DNA from: Selaginella tamariscina | Taxonomy: Eukaryota; Streptophyta; Lycopodiopsida; Selaginellales; Selaginellaceae | Reading direction: 5' to 3' | Assembly (NCBI GenBank): GCA_003024785.1 | Contig: PUQB01000045.1 | Coordinates: 733,028 to 797,027, forward strand | Length of the DNA: 64,000 bases | Shown here: positions 12,151 to 23,927 of the stretch, one piece after another | Numbering within the stretch: the stretch's first letter is position 1 | How the letters are laid out: each line of letters begins with the position of its first letter | Notes under the pieces: model-generated | Seen by the model: only the letters and a program-made list of their open reading frames with translations | What the model was told of the DNA's origin: nothing | The model's database searches: none | Made by a program: the position numbers and the translations under genes

Positions 12151-15100
12151 TCACTCTAAATTCATTAACAATTCTTCTTCGCTATTACCTTCTGAGTGAG
12201 GCGAAGAAGGTCTAAGCCGCTTGTGAGATGGTTCAAGATCTTCTGCATCTTCTATTGATGTTTCCATGGGTAATGGAGTGTGCGAATGTTCTGTACTCCT
12301 CGAGATAACTTCCGGTCTAATATCTGATTGAAGTTCGTCCTCAGACTCCGACATTGAACCAGATTCGTCTTCAGAGCTATCGCACTTATCTGGAGGGAAC
12401 TTTCTCAATACTCCTTTATGGATTCGTTGGGGTACTCAGTTGAGAACCTATCTATCCACTTGTTCAGGTCCTCAACCATGGTCTTATCCTTTTCAACGGC
12501 AAAACACATGTATGCCGAAGGTAACACTCCTTCAAGACGGACCCCCTAGTGCAGTAGTCAAAAACCCACGCATCACTGTGAGGACCCCTGATCAAGTTGA
12601 CGATGCTCCGTGCCGCTTGACTTGTGATGTTTGGATAACGTACATTGCCGAATACGTCACTCTCCTATCGGTGTATCGGATGGAGGTTCAGGGCCGTTGG
12701 AGTGCAAACAGATGCCTGGCCAGTCATTTGGAAGTTTGAAATGTTTGGCGCATTCCTAACAACCAAGTGAACAACGAATCAATGCACTTGGATCAGCATC
12801 ATTCATATAAAATCCTGTCCAACGATGTTTATTCCTCTTGGCAAAGGCGAAGGCAAAGTATCGGTGACATGAGCAAGAATCAAGAAATAAATACCTGAAA
12901 AAGTAGATATCAGTCAAGAGTGCAAGTATGAATTCAATAATAAATACCTTCTTTGTACATGCTTGCACGGCTAAGTTTCTCCACCAATCCTCTAGTGCCT
13001 GTCTGTCGAAGATTTTTTGACACCCGCCGATCCATCACGAACAATTGAAACGGTTTCCTACAAGCAGTGATGTACCCCATAAAGTCTCCGAATCTAACAA
13101 CAAACATCTGTAGGGCTTGTCGTGATTCGTAGCATCCTCCTTTATAAGGTTCAATCGGTTCTCCGCTGCTGAAGGACTGCCATAAGAGAAGGCGTCATCC
13201 AATGTTCTCCTTTTTGGCGTTGGCGTGCAATAGATTCTTGCCCAGATCTTCCGATTGATTCACCCATTCGACAAGCATATCATCGTTTGTCACATGCAAA
13301 TATTTGCTGACCTCTTCATATGTTGAAGCGAATCCAACCCAGTTTGTGGCAGTGTATTCCCAACCACTCCTTGAAGTGCCTGACCGTCTTCAACTCCATT
13401 GCCTTGAGATGAAAAGGAGAGGTGGGCTGCTGTTGTTAATCTGTAATTTGCCATCATCACCAAATCAGCCAAGACTTCCATCTCCTCCATCGTTGTTCCA
13501 TTTAAAGGCTTCAACCATGTGAGCTTGAAATCGTTGTCTACATCCTTTATAGATTGAACAGACTTAGCCTTCGGCGTCTTACTGGGTTTCTTTGCAGACT
13601 TCTCTGAGGGCTCCCTTCACTTGTCTGCTTCTTCTTCAGTGTTCCTTTTGAAAGGATTCCATAATCCCCAACCATTTGGCAAAGATCCTATCCTTCGGGA
13701 CAAGAAATCAACATCATCAAAAAGGATGTTTCCTTCCCGCCCACCTGGGCAAAATCAACTGCTACAATTTCTTCAACTCTCTGAGAAAAAGACAGATTAA
13801 TATACCGGCGAGATAAATCCCGCCCAAACAATTTGCTTACCCGGTATTCCGCAGATTGTGTATTCCCTGCGGTAGCTCTTTGTGGTCGCTGAAGAGATTC
13901 CCACACGGCTCGCGTGTGTTTGAACTTCTCCCATATTTTGCTGTTGTAGTGGTTGGTGTCGCAGCGTCCCATTCCGCGATAACTTATGGTACTGCTCGAT
14001 TGTGAGATTCGGCTTCGCTAAAAACGCCGATCTTTTCGTCAGCTTCTCACGGGTATGCTCGGAAAGTTTTGTTGCCATCGTTCCTTTGTTGTGTTCGTCG
14101 AGAAGTCGTTGGGCTGCCGTTATTGTGTGCTGGCCACTAATGATGTAGTACTTAACTGATTTTCTATTCTCCGTCTGAACCTTCCTCATTTGTTCCGGTG
14201 TTGTGATCCACACTTTGTCAGCGCCTTTGTGTCTCTCGTAGTATGCGCACAAAACAGCATTATGTGGAACGGTGTAAGAATTGTCGTCCTTCATCTTCTC
14301 CATGAGCTCAGCTACACGTTCCTGATTCAGTGGCCTGTAATTGAAGTTTGGGTTGACGCTGCAATACTTAACCCTACACTGTAAATCCTATCATCCAACA
14401 TCATTTCCTTGTGGCTTATTGCAGCATGGGACGCCACAGGTGCAGCTGACAAAACGACTAATGATTTTCTTCTACGATCCGAATCAACATGTGTGATCCC
14501 CGATTGATGCTGTTCTAATGTTCCGGCACACTCTTCCAGCTCCCGAAATTTGCTAAGCAAATTGAACGTGATCTGTAAAGAACCTGAGACCAAGCCACCC
14601 TCTCAATCTCCTTATGATGTCGCTGTGTTCTTCTTCAATGTGAAGAGGGACGATTGCTCCACTTGCTGATTTTCTGTATTGTGAAGCAATATCTCCTGAC
14701 AATACACCTACTCGATGAGTCTGAAGATCTTCGAAGTAGACATCCAGATGGATCCCCTCCATAGATGGGCTTTCGTTGAGTTGAAGAAGAACTCCAAGGT
14801 CAACATCATTAGTGAACACGTGAACGTCATTATCCACAAGTCGACAAAACCACCCGAAATTAATGTTGTAACTGGCGACCTCTGGATCCGAGAACGTGAC
14901 ATTGGATGGAACAAGGCATATGTGTCGAGCATCGTTCAATCTGGGTTCGCATGCTTTCGGATGCTTGACTAGCACACCCACTTTCCATTGTTTTGCTTGT
15001 CCATGCGATGTGACAGAGGTTAGTTTGACAGCAACCATGGTTGTTCCAATGCGCTTCCCGTTTAGTTTGAAATATGGCCAAGTTGATTCCAGAATCCCCC

Positions 15101-15276
15101 TGCCCATCTCTTCTCCTGCTCTCGTCTTTAATGTCACCTCAATTCCACATCTGAATACAAAAATGATTAGTTCAAGTATCCGAGTATAACAGATTTTATT
15201 TTAATTCTTACCCAGAATTTGACGACGACTCCATACTAATGACTCGATCTCCTTGTTTATCAAATCGTCCTTCTGC
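12151..15276 (-). pseudogene. ParB-like plus DNA-methyltransferase-like cargo gene, broken
   Basis: Read from 15276 down: an exon at 15276-15211 (acceptor TTTTGCAG, donor GGTAAG), then 15145-14590, an unrecognised domain (VEVTLKTRAGEEMG-type start just after the acceptor). Next, about 14330-13970, is a ParB-like domain: FNYRPLNQERVAELMEKM, then YYIISGQHTITAAQRLL, with GQHT where ParB nucleases carry a DGxHR-type motif. After frame changes and an intron near 12900-12955, the 3' part has AWVFDYCTRGSVLKECYL followed by VEKD and VEDLNKWIDRF, resembling methyltransferase motif I and the acidic motif II. A highly acidic Ser/Glu tail ends at 12151. Order ParB, then C-terminal motif I, fits permuted beta-class DNA methyltransferases fused to ParB, as in bacteria and phages. 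I found no DPPY-type motif IV. At least five frame breaks. Confidence 0.42.
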
Positions 15277-15377
15277 AAAATAATACACTATGAATACAAA
15301 TCATATAAAAACGCACACACACTTGTATAAACCCGAATATACAAAAATAATACACAGAGAGAAGTAGACGTAATTAA

Positions 15378-15460
15378 CTGTCCAAAGCTCACATTTGTGC
15401 TAGTGCAAAAGAAAGATAACATTTCGTTTTAGAACCACCACAAATGTGAGCTCTGGACAG
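15378..15460. repeat. Hairpin with 22-bp arms
   Basis: Arms 15378-15399 and 15439-15460 are reverse complements with one mismatch; the loop is 39 nt. It sits between the cargo gene and the palindromic array. It could be a small foldback element or an internal element-X hairpin. Confidence 0.85.
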
Positions 15461-15561
15461 TTTTACATAGTTCCTAGCTTTTACTCGAAATATTATGATA
15501 AGATGATAAAAGTAAATAAAATGAGATATGCAACTTATATATACTAATACACATATATATT

Positions 15562-16515
15562 CACATGGAAGGTGCGGCGGGATTAATCTCGCCACCCCTT
15601 CAATGCCTCCTGAAAGAGTGGGCGGGATTAATCTCGCCACCTTTCTGGAGGCCTTGAACGGGAGTGCGGAATTAATCTTGCCACCCTTCTCGGTCTCAGA
15701 GAGAACTGGGCAGGATTTATTTGGCACACCCCTTCAGTGACTCCAGAAAGGAGGCGGGATTAATCTCGCCCACCATGTAAGGGATGGTTAAATGAATTTC
15801 GCCACCCTTCCCAGTTCTCTCCATTGGTATGTTGTAAACCTTCTACGTCTCAGACAGAAACGTTTGGGATTGGTCCGACTCACCAATGGAGAAAAAAGGA
15901 AGGGTGGCGGGATTCATTCCTCCAACAGGCATTGAAGGCTCGGCGGGATTAATCCCGCCGCCCAGGGCCTTCACTCGGTCCCTATGCGGCGGGATTAATC
16001 CCGCCGGACGCCAATTCCCTGCGCGAAATCGGGCGGGATTAATCCCGCCGCCTAGGCCTTCAGGCAGGCCTTTGGCGGCGGGATTAATCCCGCCCGATTC
16101 CGCGCAGGGCAGCGGGATTAATCCCGCCCCCGGCCCTTCACTCGGGCCCTAGGCGGCGGGATTAATCCCGCCGCGCCAATGCCCTGCGCGAATCGGCGGG
16201 ATTAATCCCGCCGCCTAGGCCCAGGCAGGGCCGGCGGGATAAATCCCGCCCGATTCCGCAGGGCATGCGTACGCGGCGGGATTAATCCCGCCGCCCAGGC
16301 CCTTCACTCGGGCCTTAGTCGGCGGGATTAATCCCGCCGACGCCAATGCCCTGTGCGGAATCGGCGGGATTAATCCCGCCGCCTAGGCCCTTCAGGCAGG
16401 CCAATGGCGGCGGGATAAATCCCGCCCGATTCCGCAGGGCATGCGTACGCGGCGGGATTAATCCCGCCGCCGAGTGGCTAATATATAGCGGCGGGATTAA
16501 TCCCGCCGCTACACA
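15562..16515. repeat. Palindromic satellite array 1 (GGCGGGATTAATCCCGCC)
   Basis: About 21 copies of a perfect 18-bp palindrome recur every 35-50 bp. The first six (15562-15790) are degenerate (ATTAATCTCGCC), the rest (15905-16515) almost invariant. Spacers are GC-rich and mostly of four types in repeating order (AGGCCCTTCACTCGGGCC; GCCAATGCCCTGCGCGAATC; AGGCCCTTCAGGCAGGCC; GATTCCGCAGGGCATGCG), giving a higher-order repeat of about 170 bp. The second and fourth spacer types are near reverse complements, so palindromes nest. GC content contrasts sharply with surroundings. Open frames (AGLIPP, GGINPA) on both strands are a by-product. Confidence 0.95.
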
Positions 16516-16574
16516 CACACACAGAGATTTAACAGATTATACAGATACTGTACACATAATATATGTATGTACAT

Positions 16575-16611
<37 letters not shown>

Positions 16612-16817
16612 TATATTATATAATATATATATTATATATTATGTGTGTGTGTGTGTGTGTGTTGTATCGTGTGTATGCGTGTGTGAAACAAATAAACAAC
16701 AAACACACAACACATATATATACAGGAGTGTGCGTGTGTGTGCGAGAGATACAATTAACAAATCAATAAAATTATACAGATACACACACACACACATATA
16801 TATAGATAAAATAAATA

Positions 16818-16877
<60 letters not shown>

Positions 16878-16960
16878 ATATGTATACGAGTGTGCGTGTG
16901 TGCGAGAGATAGAGATCTATAAAGAAGAGAAGAGAGAAAGATATATATATATATATATAC

Positions 16961-17022
<62 letters not shown>

Positions 17023-17093
17023 ATGTGTGTATATGTATACGAGTGTGCGTGTGTGTGCAAGAGATAGAGATCTATAGAGAGAGAGAGAGAGAG

Positions 17094-17124
<31 letters not shown>

Positions 17125-17473
17125 CTGTGTGTTATATATGTATACGAGTGTGCGTGTGTGCGAGAGATAGAGATTTAAATTATATTATTAAGATACACAC
17201 AAATATAAATATATATGTGAATAAAATAAATAAATATCACAAATAAACGCAGAGGAGTGTGCGTGTGTGAGAGAGAGAGATCTCACCTGTGTGTGGGGAG
17301 AGAAGGAGATTTCGCTGCTGCCGCCACCGCCGCCTTACAAACCCTAGGAATATACCAAAACCCTAAAAGGAATAAAATATATATTAACCCTAATCGAAAT
17401 ATATATATTATTTTTATGTAGGGGAAGCGAAACTACGGAAAGATAAAATGTGCGTGTGCGTGTCGTGCGTGTG

Positions 17474-17507
<34 letters not shown>

Positions 17508-17540
17508 GGAGAGAGAAGGAGAGGTGAACTTTTGTAAAAG
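16516..17540. repeat. Microsatellite-dense block next to the inferred inversion breakpoint
   Basis: (TA)n at about 16577-16610, 16826-16857, 16941-17020 and 17095-17122, with intervening TGTGTG and GAGAGA tracts. A motif TACGAGTGTGCGTGTGTGCGAGAGATAG-like unit recurs four times, a degenerate tandem structure. At 17290-17345 there is a GC-rich tract (CTGCTGCCGCCACCGCCGCC) preceded by TCTCACCTG; on the minus strand this could be a short 5' exon ending ACACAG/GTGAGA, but no gene can be attached. Confidence 0.75.
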
Positions 17541-17609
17541 TTAAGTGTATATATATACATATATATATATGCGCATATACACATACAGACAAGTATATTA
17601 CATATATAG

Positions 17610-17663
17610 TTGTCAAGCTTTGAATGTATATAGGCTATGTACAAACACATTCATACACGGACG

Positions 17664-17706
<43 letters not shown>

Positions 17707-18170
17707 CAATCAAATGTGTTACAAGTAGAAGTAACTACATATTGTGTTTATGTTTATGTTTTAAATATAGTGTGGAGGGTGCAACAGGATGTTAAGAAGG
17801 ATTATAATAATAAAAATGTTTATATAATCTTTAACAGACATCAAATATACCCTTCAATTGTGTATATATATATGAGAATAACTTATTTATTTAAGAATTA
17901 ACTCTAAACTTCAACCAATTTACAAATATGATTTATTATGTCTTTAATATTTAAATTTTTACTAACAGTTAGTAATAATATACTAGAATCTTTACTAACA
18001 GTTAGTAATAATATACTAGAATCTACGGGTTATTCTACAATTTCATTGTAGTTCATATACTGAGGTGCATGTGTATTTTGTGTGTGTGTGTGTTTCTCAG
18101 AGTATTGGTGTGTTACACGTAATTCACACACACACCACACACACATTCATAACATTGCGTATCAACAAAG
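17610..18170 (-). repeat. Duplicated block B (right copy, inverted)
   Basis: Reverse-complement copy of 3468-4030. It contains its own internal 33-bp direct duplication (GATTCTAGTATATTATTACT, at about 17962-18023) and a (TA)n expansion at 17668-17701. No coding potential. Confidence 0.8.
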
Positions 18171-18599
18171 TGAAGTATTTGAAAGAATTTGATGTATATA
18201 ATTATATAATTAAAAACTAAGTCAGACAAATGAATTTTCATAATACGTATAGGATGACATTGGACTGTCTTTTTAATGTTTTATTTGTTATTTATTGAGG
18301 TTTTCAAACTGTATTGGTCTCGAGTTTATAATGTTTAGATTAAAAAGCTTTTTCAATATACTGGGTAAACTTACTTATTATTCATAAAAATAAAAAGGGA
18401 GTCACTTTCGTACAGCTTATTACTAGTTCGCTAAAATTTTAGGCCTCTTTTGTATTAATTGTAATTAATTAAAACATGATTAATTGACAATACTAAGAAC
18501 CAAGGAAAGAATATACCAAAGCATGTTTATATATGAAATGCATTAACTCTAAAGGTCTTTTTAATTTATATCCATGTAAAATTATTAAATTAATTAATA
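18171..18599. other. AT-rich intergenic DNA
   Basis: No gene or repeat family recognised. Confidence 0.5.
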
Positions 18600-19520
18600 T
18601 AGTTAAGGGAGGGAAGCTGTATACTGGAATCGACCCAAACTTTATAATAAGAGAGAGAGATTAAAGTCTCAGTTTATGAAATTTTATACTTAAAACTTGT
18701 ACACTTATAAAATGTACTTTTTGGTTATTAACAAATTACAGAGTCCATTTAAAATATCTTTATATATATATATTTAAAACATTTATGTCAATCACTTGCT
18801 TGGATGGATTCCAATCTTTGTAACTCTCTCTCACTCACGTAGAAATCTTTAATCTTTTTTGCAGACAACATGTGGAGTACAGCAACAAACTTGATTAATC
18901 AGAAACTCAAGAGAGAAAATATATATATAGAAACTTAATATATATAAACTCACATATAAAGATCTTTTGATTTTATAAGTATTCAAATGGCACATTAAAT
19001 CTGGTGTGCACTACAATAGCATGCTTGATTTATCATTTAGTTTAATATATTCTTAAATAAATAAAATTTAATTAAAAGCAACAAATTAAAAATTGATAAA
19101 TTAATAATTATTATATACAGTTAGATATGTATAGGTAATCACAATTATATATACGTACATAATGAGATGTAATATCCTTGTTATGGTATTATTAATTTAA
19201 GTTCTTAATTAATATGATTTATTTTATGTATGTTTTGTATATATTTATCAGTTGTTTCGTATCAATTAATAAAAATTATTAATTAATATAATGCTATTTA
19301 ATAAAGATCCTACATTGATGTGCACAATTATAAAAATCAAAGCTTGCATAATTTGAAGATCAAAATTAATGATGTTAGGAAACCTAAGATTAATGGATTA
19401 ATGCGTTTCGTTAATATTGGATATTCAGTTTACATTATGTAATCAGGTATTTTACCTTTATTAATAATATATATACATAGGTTAAGTATTGACAAAATTA
19501 AAGTACCAAATTTTAATTAT
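18600..19520 (+). repeat. Direct duplication C, copy 1
   Basis: Collinear with 22380-23350 through shared landmarks: GATCTTTT..AAGTATTCAAATG, TATGTATAGGTAA, TTTATGTATGTTTTGTATATAT and ATATTGGATATTCA.TTTACATTAT. The other copy carries a short MITE-like insertion. No gene seen. Confidence 0.65.
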
Positions 19521-19629
19521 AATTTATTTGATATAACTATTGTTTAGATTTAAAATTAGTACAAGTAATTTTATTCTTAACATTATATTATAATATAACT
19601 ATTGTATACATTGCAGTTTACTAAAAATA

Positions 19630-19800
19630 ATTAGAGGTCCGGGTTCAAGTCCCGGCTTGTCCAGCCTCTGTTTTCTAACATGATATCGGAACCCAGGGGT
19701 CCGTGCTCATGATACAGCGACCAGGGCAAGTAGCTCACCTGTAAAGCACCTAACATCAATCTGAGAGGTCCCAGATTCAAGTTCTTAATACATGTTAGAT
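19630..19800 (+). repeat. tRNA-derived / LTR-boundary-like fragment
   Basis: Contains CCGGGTTCAAGTCCCGG, a perfect tRNA T-arm with 5-bp stem, then TCTAACATGATATCGGAACC resembling an LTR end followed by a decayed initiator-Met primer-binding site. After it comes a second tRNA-like pair, AGCTCACCTG (A-box-like) and AGATTCAAGTTC (B-box-like). No full cloverleaf can be drawn, so this is a SINE or retroelement fragment and not a working tRNA. Confidence 0.45.
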
Positions 19801-20820
19801 TGCATTAAGTATATATAATATCCTCAGTGTATATACTTTAGAGTGTTCATATATACTTACGCGCTCGAGCATATACGCACTTACATGGTTAAAAGTCTAA
19901 ACAATTGAAGTGTTATATTCAGCTTAACAATTATAACATCAACTATAAAGCTATCATATTATTATAATTAAGGTTCAAATAATTAAAACTATTAAATAAT
20001 TTAATTGGTAATATGTCATTTCGTACTATTCCCAATTCAACATCTCTCGACACATGCGAGTCCTTAGATGTAGGTATTCCGTTGTAGATTGTCTTTTTAC
20101 ATTTGTAATTAACAAACATAAAGAATAAATTATTTAATCACACCAACTAATCCAAGAGCGTTAGGAATCTGCATACAAAACCGTGTGTGTGTGTGTGTTT
20201 ACTAATATATATATGCGTGTTTGCGATGTGTATATGTACATATAATACATACTTACAATGACGTAGATATCCAACTGTATAGATTGTCCAGAAGATGGCG
20301 TTAACCAGACACATCAGAGTGAGTAAGAAGGACATGAACTTGGTACTCTTATATACATCAGAAACTATAGTTTCGAATTGTTAAATAAACAGTGATTGAT
20401 TTCTAAAATGTAAGTTCTATATATATTAATTAAAATGTATGTTCTATATATATTAATTAAAATTTATGTATATATAAAAAGGAATATTCTTTTATTATAG
20501 CTAGTATTAACTATATTCACATTTTATATAATTCAAAAACTTGAATTGCTGTGACTAACAAAGCCGTATGTTAATTAAATTTTAAAAAAGAATATTTGAA
20601 TAATTTATTTTTAAATATATTAATGTTTAATATGTTAAATTTACAATGACAGAAAGTGGTGCATAATACATTCTAATGTTAAAAACAACGTTACAACCCC
20701 CAATATCTGAATTCTTGTGTGTTCTTATTATAATTCCCATGATAACCCCTAAACCCAAAGCTACTGTTGCAAGCATATCCAGTGCAAAGAGTCTCAGTAT
20801 TTAGATATAAATAAACAAGT

Positions 20821-20869
20821 GTGTGTGTGTGCACACGTGTTCACAAGAGAGAGAGAGAGAGAGAGAGAG
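20821..20869 (+). repeat. GT then GA microsatellite
   Basis: Short (GT)n and (GA)n tracts inside an intron of the SWEET relic. Confidence 0.85.
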
Positions 20870-21179
20870 CTTATAAATATATATTATATACATATATATT
20901 TATATACATGTGTACGTTGTGTATACATGTATATTACCGTTCTCTTTCTGGTGGACGCATAGGTCAAGAAAATGAGGACATAAGTGCCTTGCATGATTAC
21001 ACCGGCACCGTTAATTGTTATAACAAGTTCCCCTTGTTAACTGGGAGCACATAAAGCACCCACAAGAAAACAGCTCATTAAGCAGCTGGTAACATATGGG
21101 ATCCCAGAAAACTCTTGAATTGTTTTCTTCTTAATAATAGATAAAAATATCTTTCTGTAAAACAAGAAAAATATATATT

Positions 21180-21204
21180 ATATATAATATAAATTAAATA
21201 CATA

Positions 21205-21268
<64 letters not shown>

Positions 21269-21272
21269 GTGG
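21180..21272. repeat. (TA)n microsatellite
   Basis: TA-rich run inside the SWEET pseudogene. Confidence 0.9.
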
Positions 21273-21357
21273 ATTCACACACACACACACAGTATGTGCT
21301 TTACACTGGGACAAAGAACAAGATGAGTGCTGCGATATTGCTGGTTGCAGCTGTCTT

Positions 21358-22379
21358 ATCCATAGCTCAAATATATATATATATATATGCTTTATATACT
21401 ATGTGTTCGTCTATATTTAAGCTACATATATATCACAAGCAGACCTATACACTTCCGTTTGCAAGTGCAGGTAAAACCAGAACTGTCTGGTGTGGATGTA
21501 GCATATTTAACAAGGGAAATTTGAATGTGTTATATGAGTAATACCACATCCTTCCTACGTGGTGACATCAAAATTATATTATATATATTATTACATAAGT
21601 ATCTATAATATATAACTTATGGCAAGCTACTTAGTAAACAAGCACGAATATATATATACTCAAATTTAATTTTATTATCATTAAAATGTGTGTCAATTTT
21701 AATATTTTAAAAACTTTTCTTTCTCACTTAACTTTAAAAATGAATTAAATTTTTTATATAATATAAATAGCAAATTTACATAAGATTGCTACAAGTTTAG
21801 AGCTATAATAAAATCTATATCGCCATACATAACATATTTTAAGAACTTATGATATATTTTATTATTGGTGCATAAACCTCTCATCGAAACTATATGTTAT
21901 ACTAATTTCCTAATCTAAAGTTAATATCCTTAAGATATATATACTGTATCAAAAACTTAAGATTTTATTCTTATATGTGAGTAATTATTTTTTAAACAAA
22001 AGTTTCTAAGATAAATCATCCAATTGAGATAAAACCATAAGTATATTATAATCAATGGTATTTCATATAAAAGTAATTGCCACATGTACATCAGATTTCT
22101 TGGATAAAATTTAAAATTAAAACACGCTCATTGAAAGAAATATGTTTCACACATTGTTATCTAAACTCTGTATATTTATATATTAATAAAAAAATTCATA
22201 TGTATACATGGAGTATATGGATACATACATATATGATATATGTACCTATATATAAATAATGTAAGTATAAATTTAATAATTGTTACATACTAAATAGTTA
22301 TTATATTTATCAATAGTTTTAAGATGAAATCTCAATAGAGAATTAGTTAAGATATATCTCTAGAATACGTTTTATATTC
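21358..22379. other. AT-rich intergenic DNA
   Basis: No convincing gene. Short frames here are low-complexity. A SWEET 5' end could be expected just upstream of 21357 on the minus strand, but I could not recognise one. Confidence 0.5.
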
Positions 22380-22544
22380 AAAACGTTTACTATATTTTAA
22401 CTCTCTCTCTCTTAATTAAGCAAGAACAGAGATAGCAACAAATCTTATCCCACTGTTAAAATTAAAATTAAAATAAAATCGAAAGCATTAAATTAAGATA
22501 TTCTTTTAAGATACACTATATCTTCAATGGGAAAAGAATAGTTG

Positions 22545-22580
<36 letters not shown>

Positions 22581-23350
22581 TGTATACATATTATATTTAG
22601 AGTTTTATTTTTTAACATGAATATTTATATGTATATATAAAATAAATAAATAAAGGTATAAATCTTTAATCTTTTAAAGCAACAAATATATTTAAGACTT
22701 ATTAATCATAGTTATTTAAATATAAAGATCTTTTTTAAGTATTCAAATGCACATTAAAATGCTGGTGTGTTTATCTTTTATCTTTTAATTTAATATATTA
22801 TAAATTTTAATTAAAAGCAGCAAAATTAATAATTAATATATAGACATTAAATTATAGTTTGTATTTTACTTTATTAGTATTTACTATGTATAGGTAAATC
22901 GTAGTTATATATAAATTAAGAGGCCTGTTGCCCTTTGCCCCCTATTAGTTTTAATTTAAGTAATTTTACTTAATNTGATTGATAAACACTAAAAACACAT
23001 GTATTTAAAAAACTTTATATATAATAAAAAAAATGATTTAAATCTTTAAAATGCAATAAAATAAGAAAGCGGGGTGTCCACCTAGCAGGCCCGTATATTA
23101 ATTATATATGAATTTGCATACATAATACAATCTTTGTTATTATTATTTTAATATTAATTAATATGGTTTCCTTTATGTATGTTTGTATATATATTTTATA
23201 AAGCTCGATTGAATTAAATTATTAATTAATGTAATGTTATTTAATGAAGATTCTACAAAAGATGCGTTTAATATTGGATATTCATTTTACATTATATATC
23301 AAGTATTTTACCTTTATTGATTGCAACAAAATTAAATTATCAAATTTTTA
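22380..23350 (+). repeat. Direct duplication C, copy 2
   Basis: Second copy of 18600-19520, interrupted at about 22919-23098. It contains the window's single ambiguous base (n) at 22975 and a (TA)n tract near 22548-22576. Confidence 0.6.
22919..23098. mobile_element. Short MITE-like insertion in duplication C
   Basis: About 180 bp absent from the other copy of duplication C. Ends GGCCTGTTG and (reverse complement) GGGCCTGCTAG are similar, suggesting short terminal inverted repeats of hAT-like type. No coding capacity. Ends are approximate. Confidence 0.4.
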
Positions 23351-23927
23351 ATTCAATTTATTTGGTAGTCTGTATCGAGCGAGAATGGAAAATGGAGTCT
23401 CAATGAGGTTTATGCATTGAATTTTTGATGCCCCTCCCCTTAATTATGTTTAATTAATTTAATTATTTTACTCATTTTATATGCATTTCCAAGATGTAAA
23501 TGAAAAAGGACTTTCAGCGTTAATGCAATTCATTTATATATATAATTTGGTATATATAATATTTTCTAAATATATGTTTTTTTCCTCAGGTAGTATTTGC
23601 TAAGTAATCAGAATCAGTGATATATGCCATAGTAAAAAAATGTTATGGATTAGTAATTAAATTAAATTAATAATTAGTAAATTAGTAATTAAACATTTCT
23701 GTAGCATTTTTCGACTACAGATTTAATCACTGATCAGAATAACGATTTGAAGATATAATGAAAGTGTCCCTTCGTATTGAAAATAATAAACGTATAAGTA
23801 TGAAATAAGTCATTTGCAGACAAGTATGTGTGTGTGTGCACTAGAGAGAGAAAGATTAATAAAAGTTTCTAACTACATGTCAAAGGAATGTTAATATGTT
23901 AAGTATGCTATCCTAGCTTATTCAGTG
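23351..23927. other. AT-rich DNA upstream of the gypsy element
   Basis: No gene seen. It ends in TTCAGTG just before the LTR. Confidence 0.5.

Larger units (their letters stand above)
10437..16515. mobile_element. Element X, left half: end motif, cargo genes, palindromic array
   Basis: The half begins inside the gypsy integrase at a terminal motif (10437-10462, TAACTAAAGTGGGCATG in its core). It contains two broken genes pointing towards that end (FCP1-like phosphatase and ParB-like/methyltransferase-like) and runs into the palindromic array at 15562-16515. The other half at 27656-32235 has the same end motif, the same AAGGAATATTC-rich subterminal DNA and a similar array, inserted at the adjoining point of the same gypsy integrase. 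I infer one DNA transposon of roughly 10-11 kb cut by an inversion. Confidence 0.65.
19985..21357 (-). pseudogene. SWEET sugar transporter pseudogene, most complete copy
   Basis: Exon order on the minus strand matches a SWEET gene. About 21357-21300: AATSNIAALILFFVPV, first helix. About 21120-20930: EFSGIPYVTSCLMSC, then two compensating frame changes, then LVITINGAGVIMQG and YVLIFLTYAS (helices 2-3). About 20340-20235: STKFMSFLLTLM..NAIFWTIYTVGYLRH with donor ATT/GTAAGT. About 20133-19985: acceptor GTATGCAG, then IPNALGLVGVI (last helix), ending in stops. SWEETs are bidirectional sugar carriers of plasma membrane or tonoplast. A microsatellite at 21180-21270 interrupts the 5' half. Multiple indels and stops mean no product. 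Confidence 0.75.

Noticed and set aside
15562-16515. CRISPR array
   Set aside because: The repeats are regularly spaced, but the genome is eukaryotic, spacers recur in four types instead of being unique, and there are no cas genes.
15886-16518. Coding frames made of AGLIPP / GGINPA repeats on both strands
   Set aside because: They arise because the palindrome reads open in several frames on both strands; no start context, splice sites or non-repeat sequence supports a protein.
19640-19670. Functional tRNA gene
   Set aside because: A perfect T-arm is present but no acceptor, D or anticodon stems pair with it.
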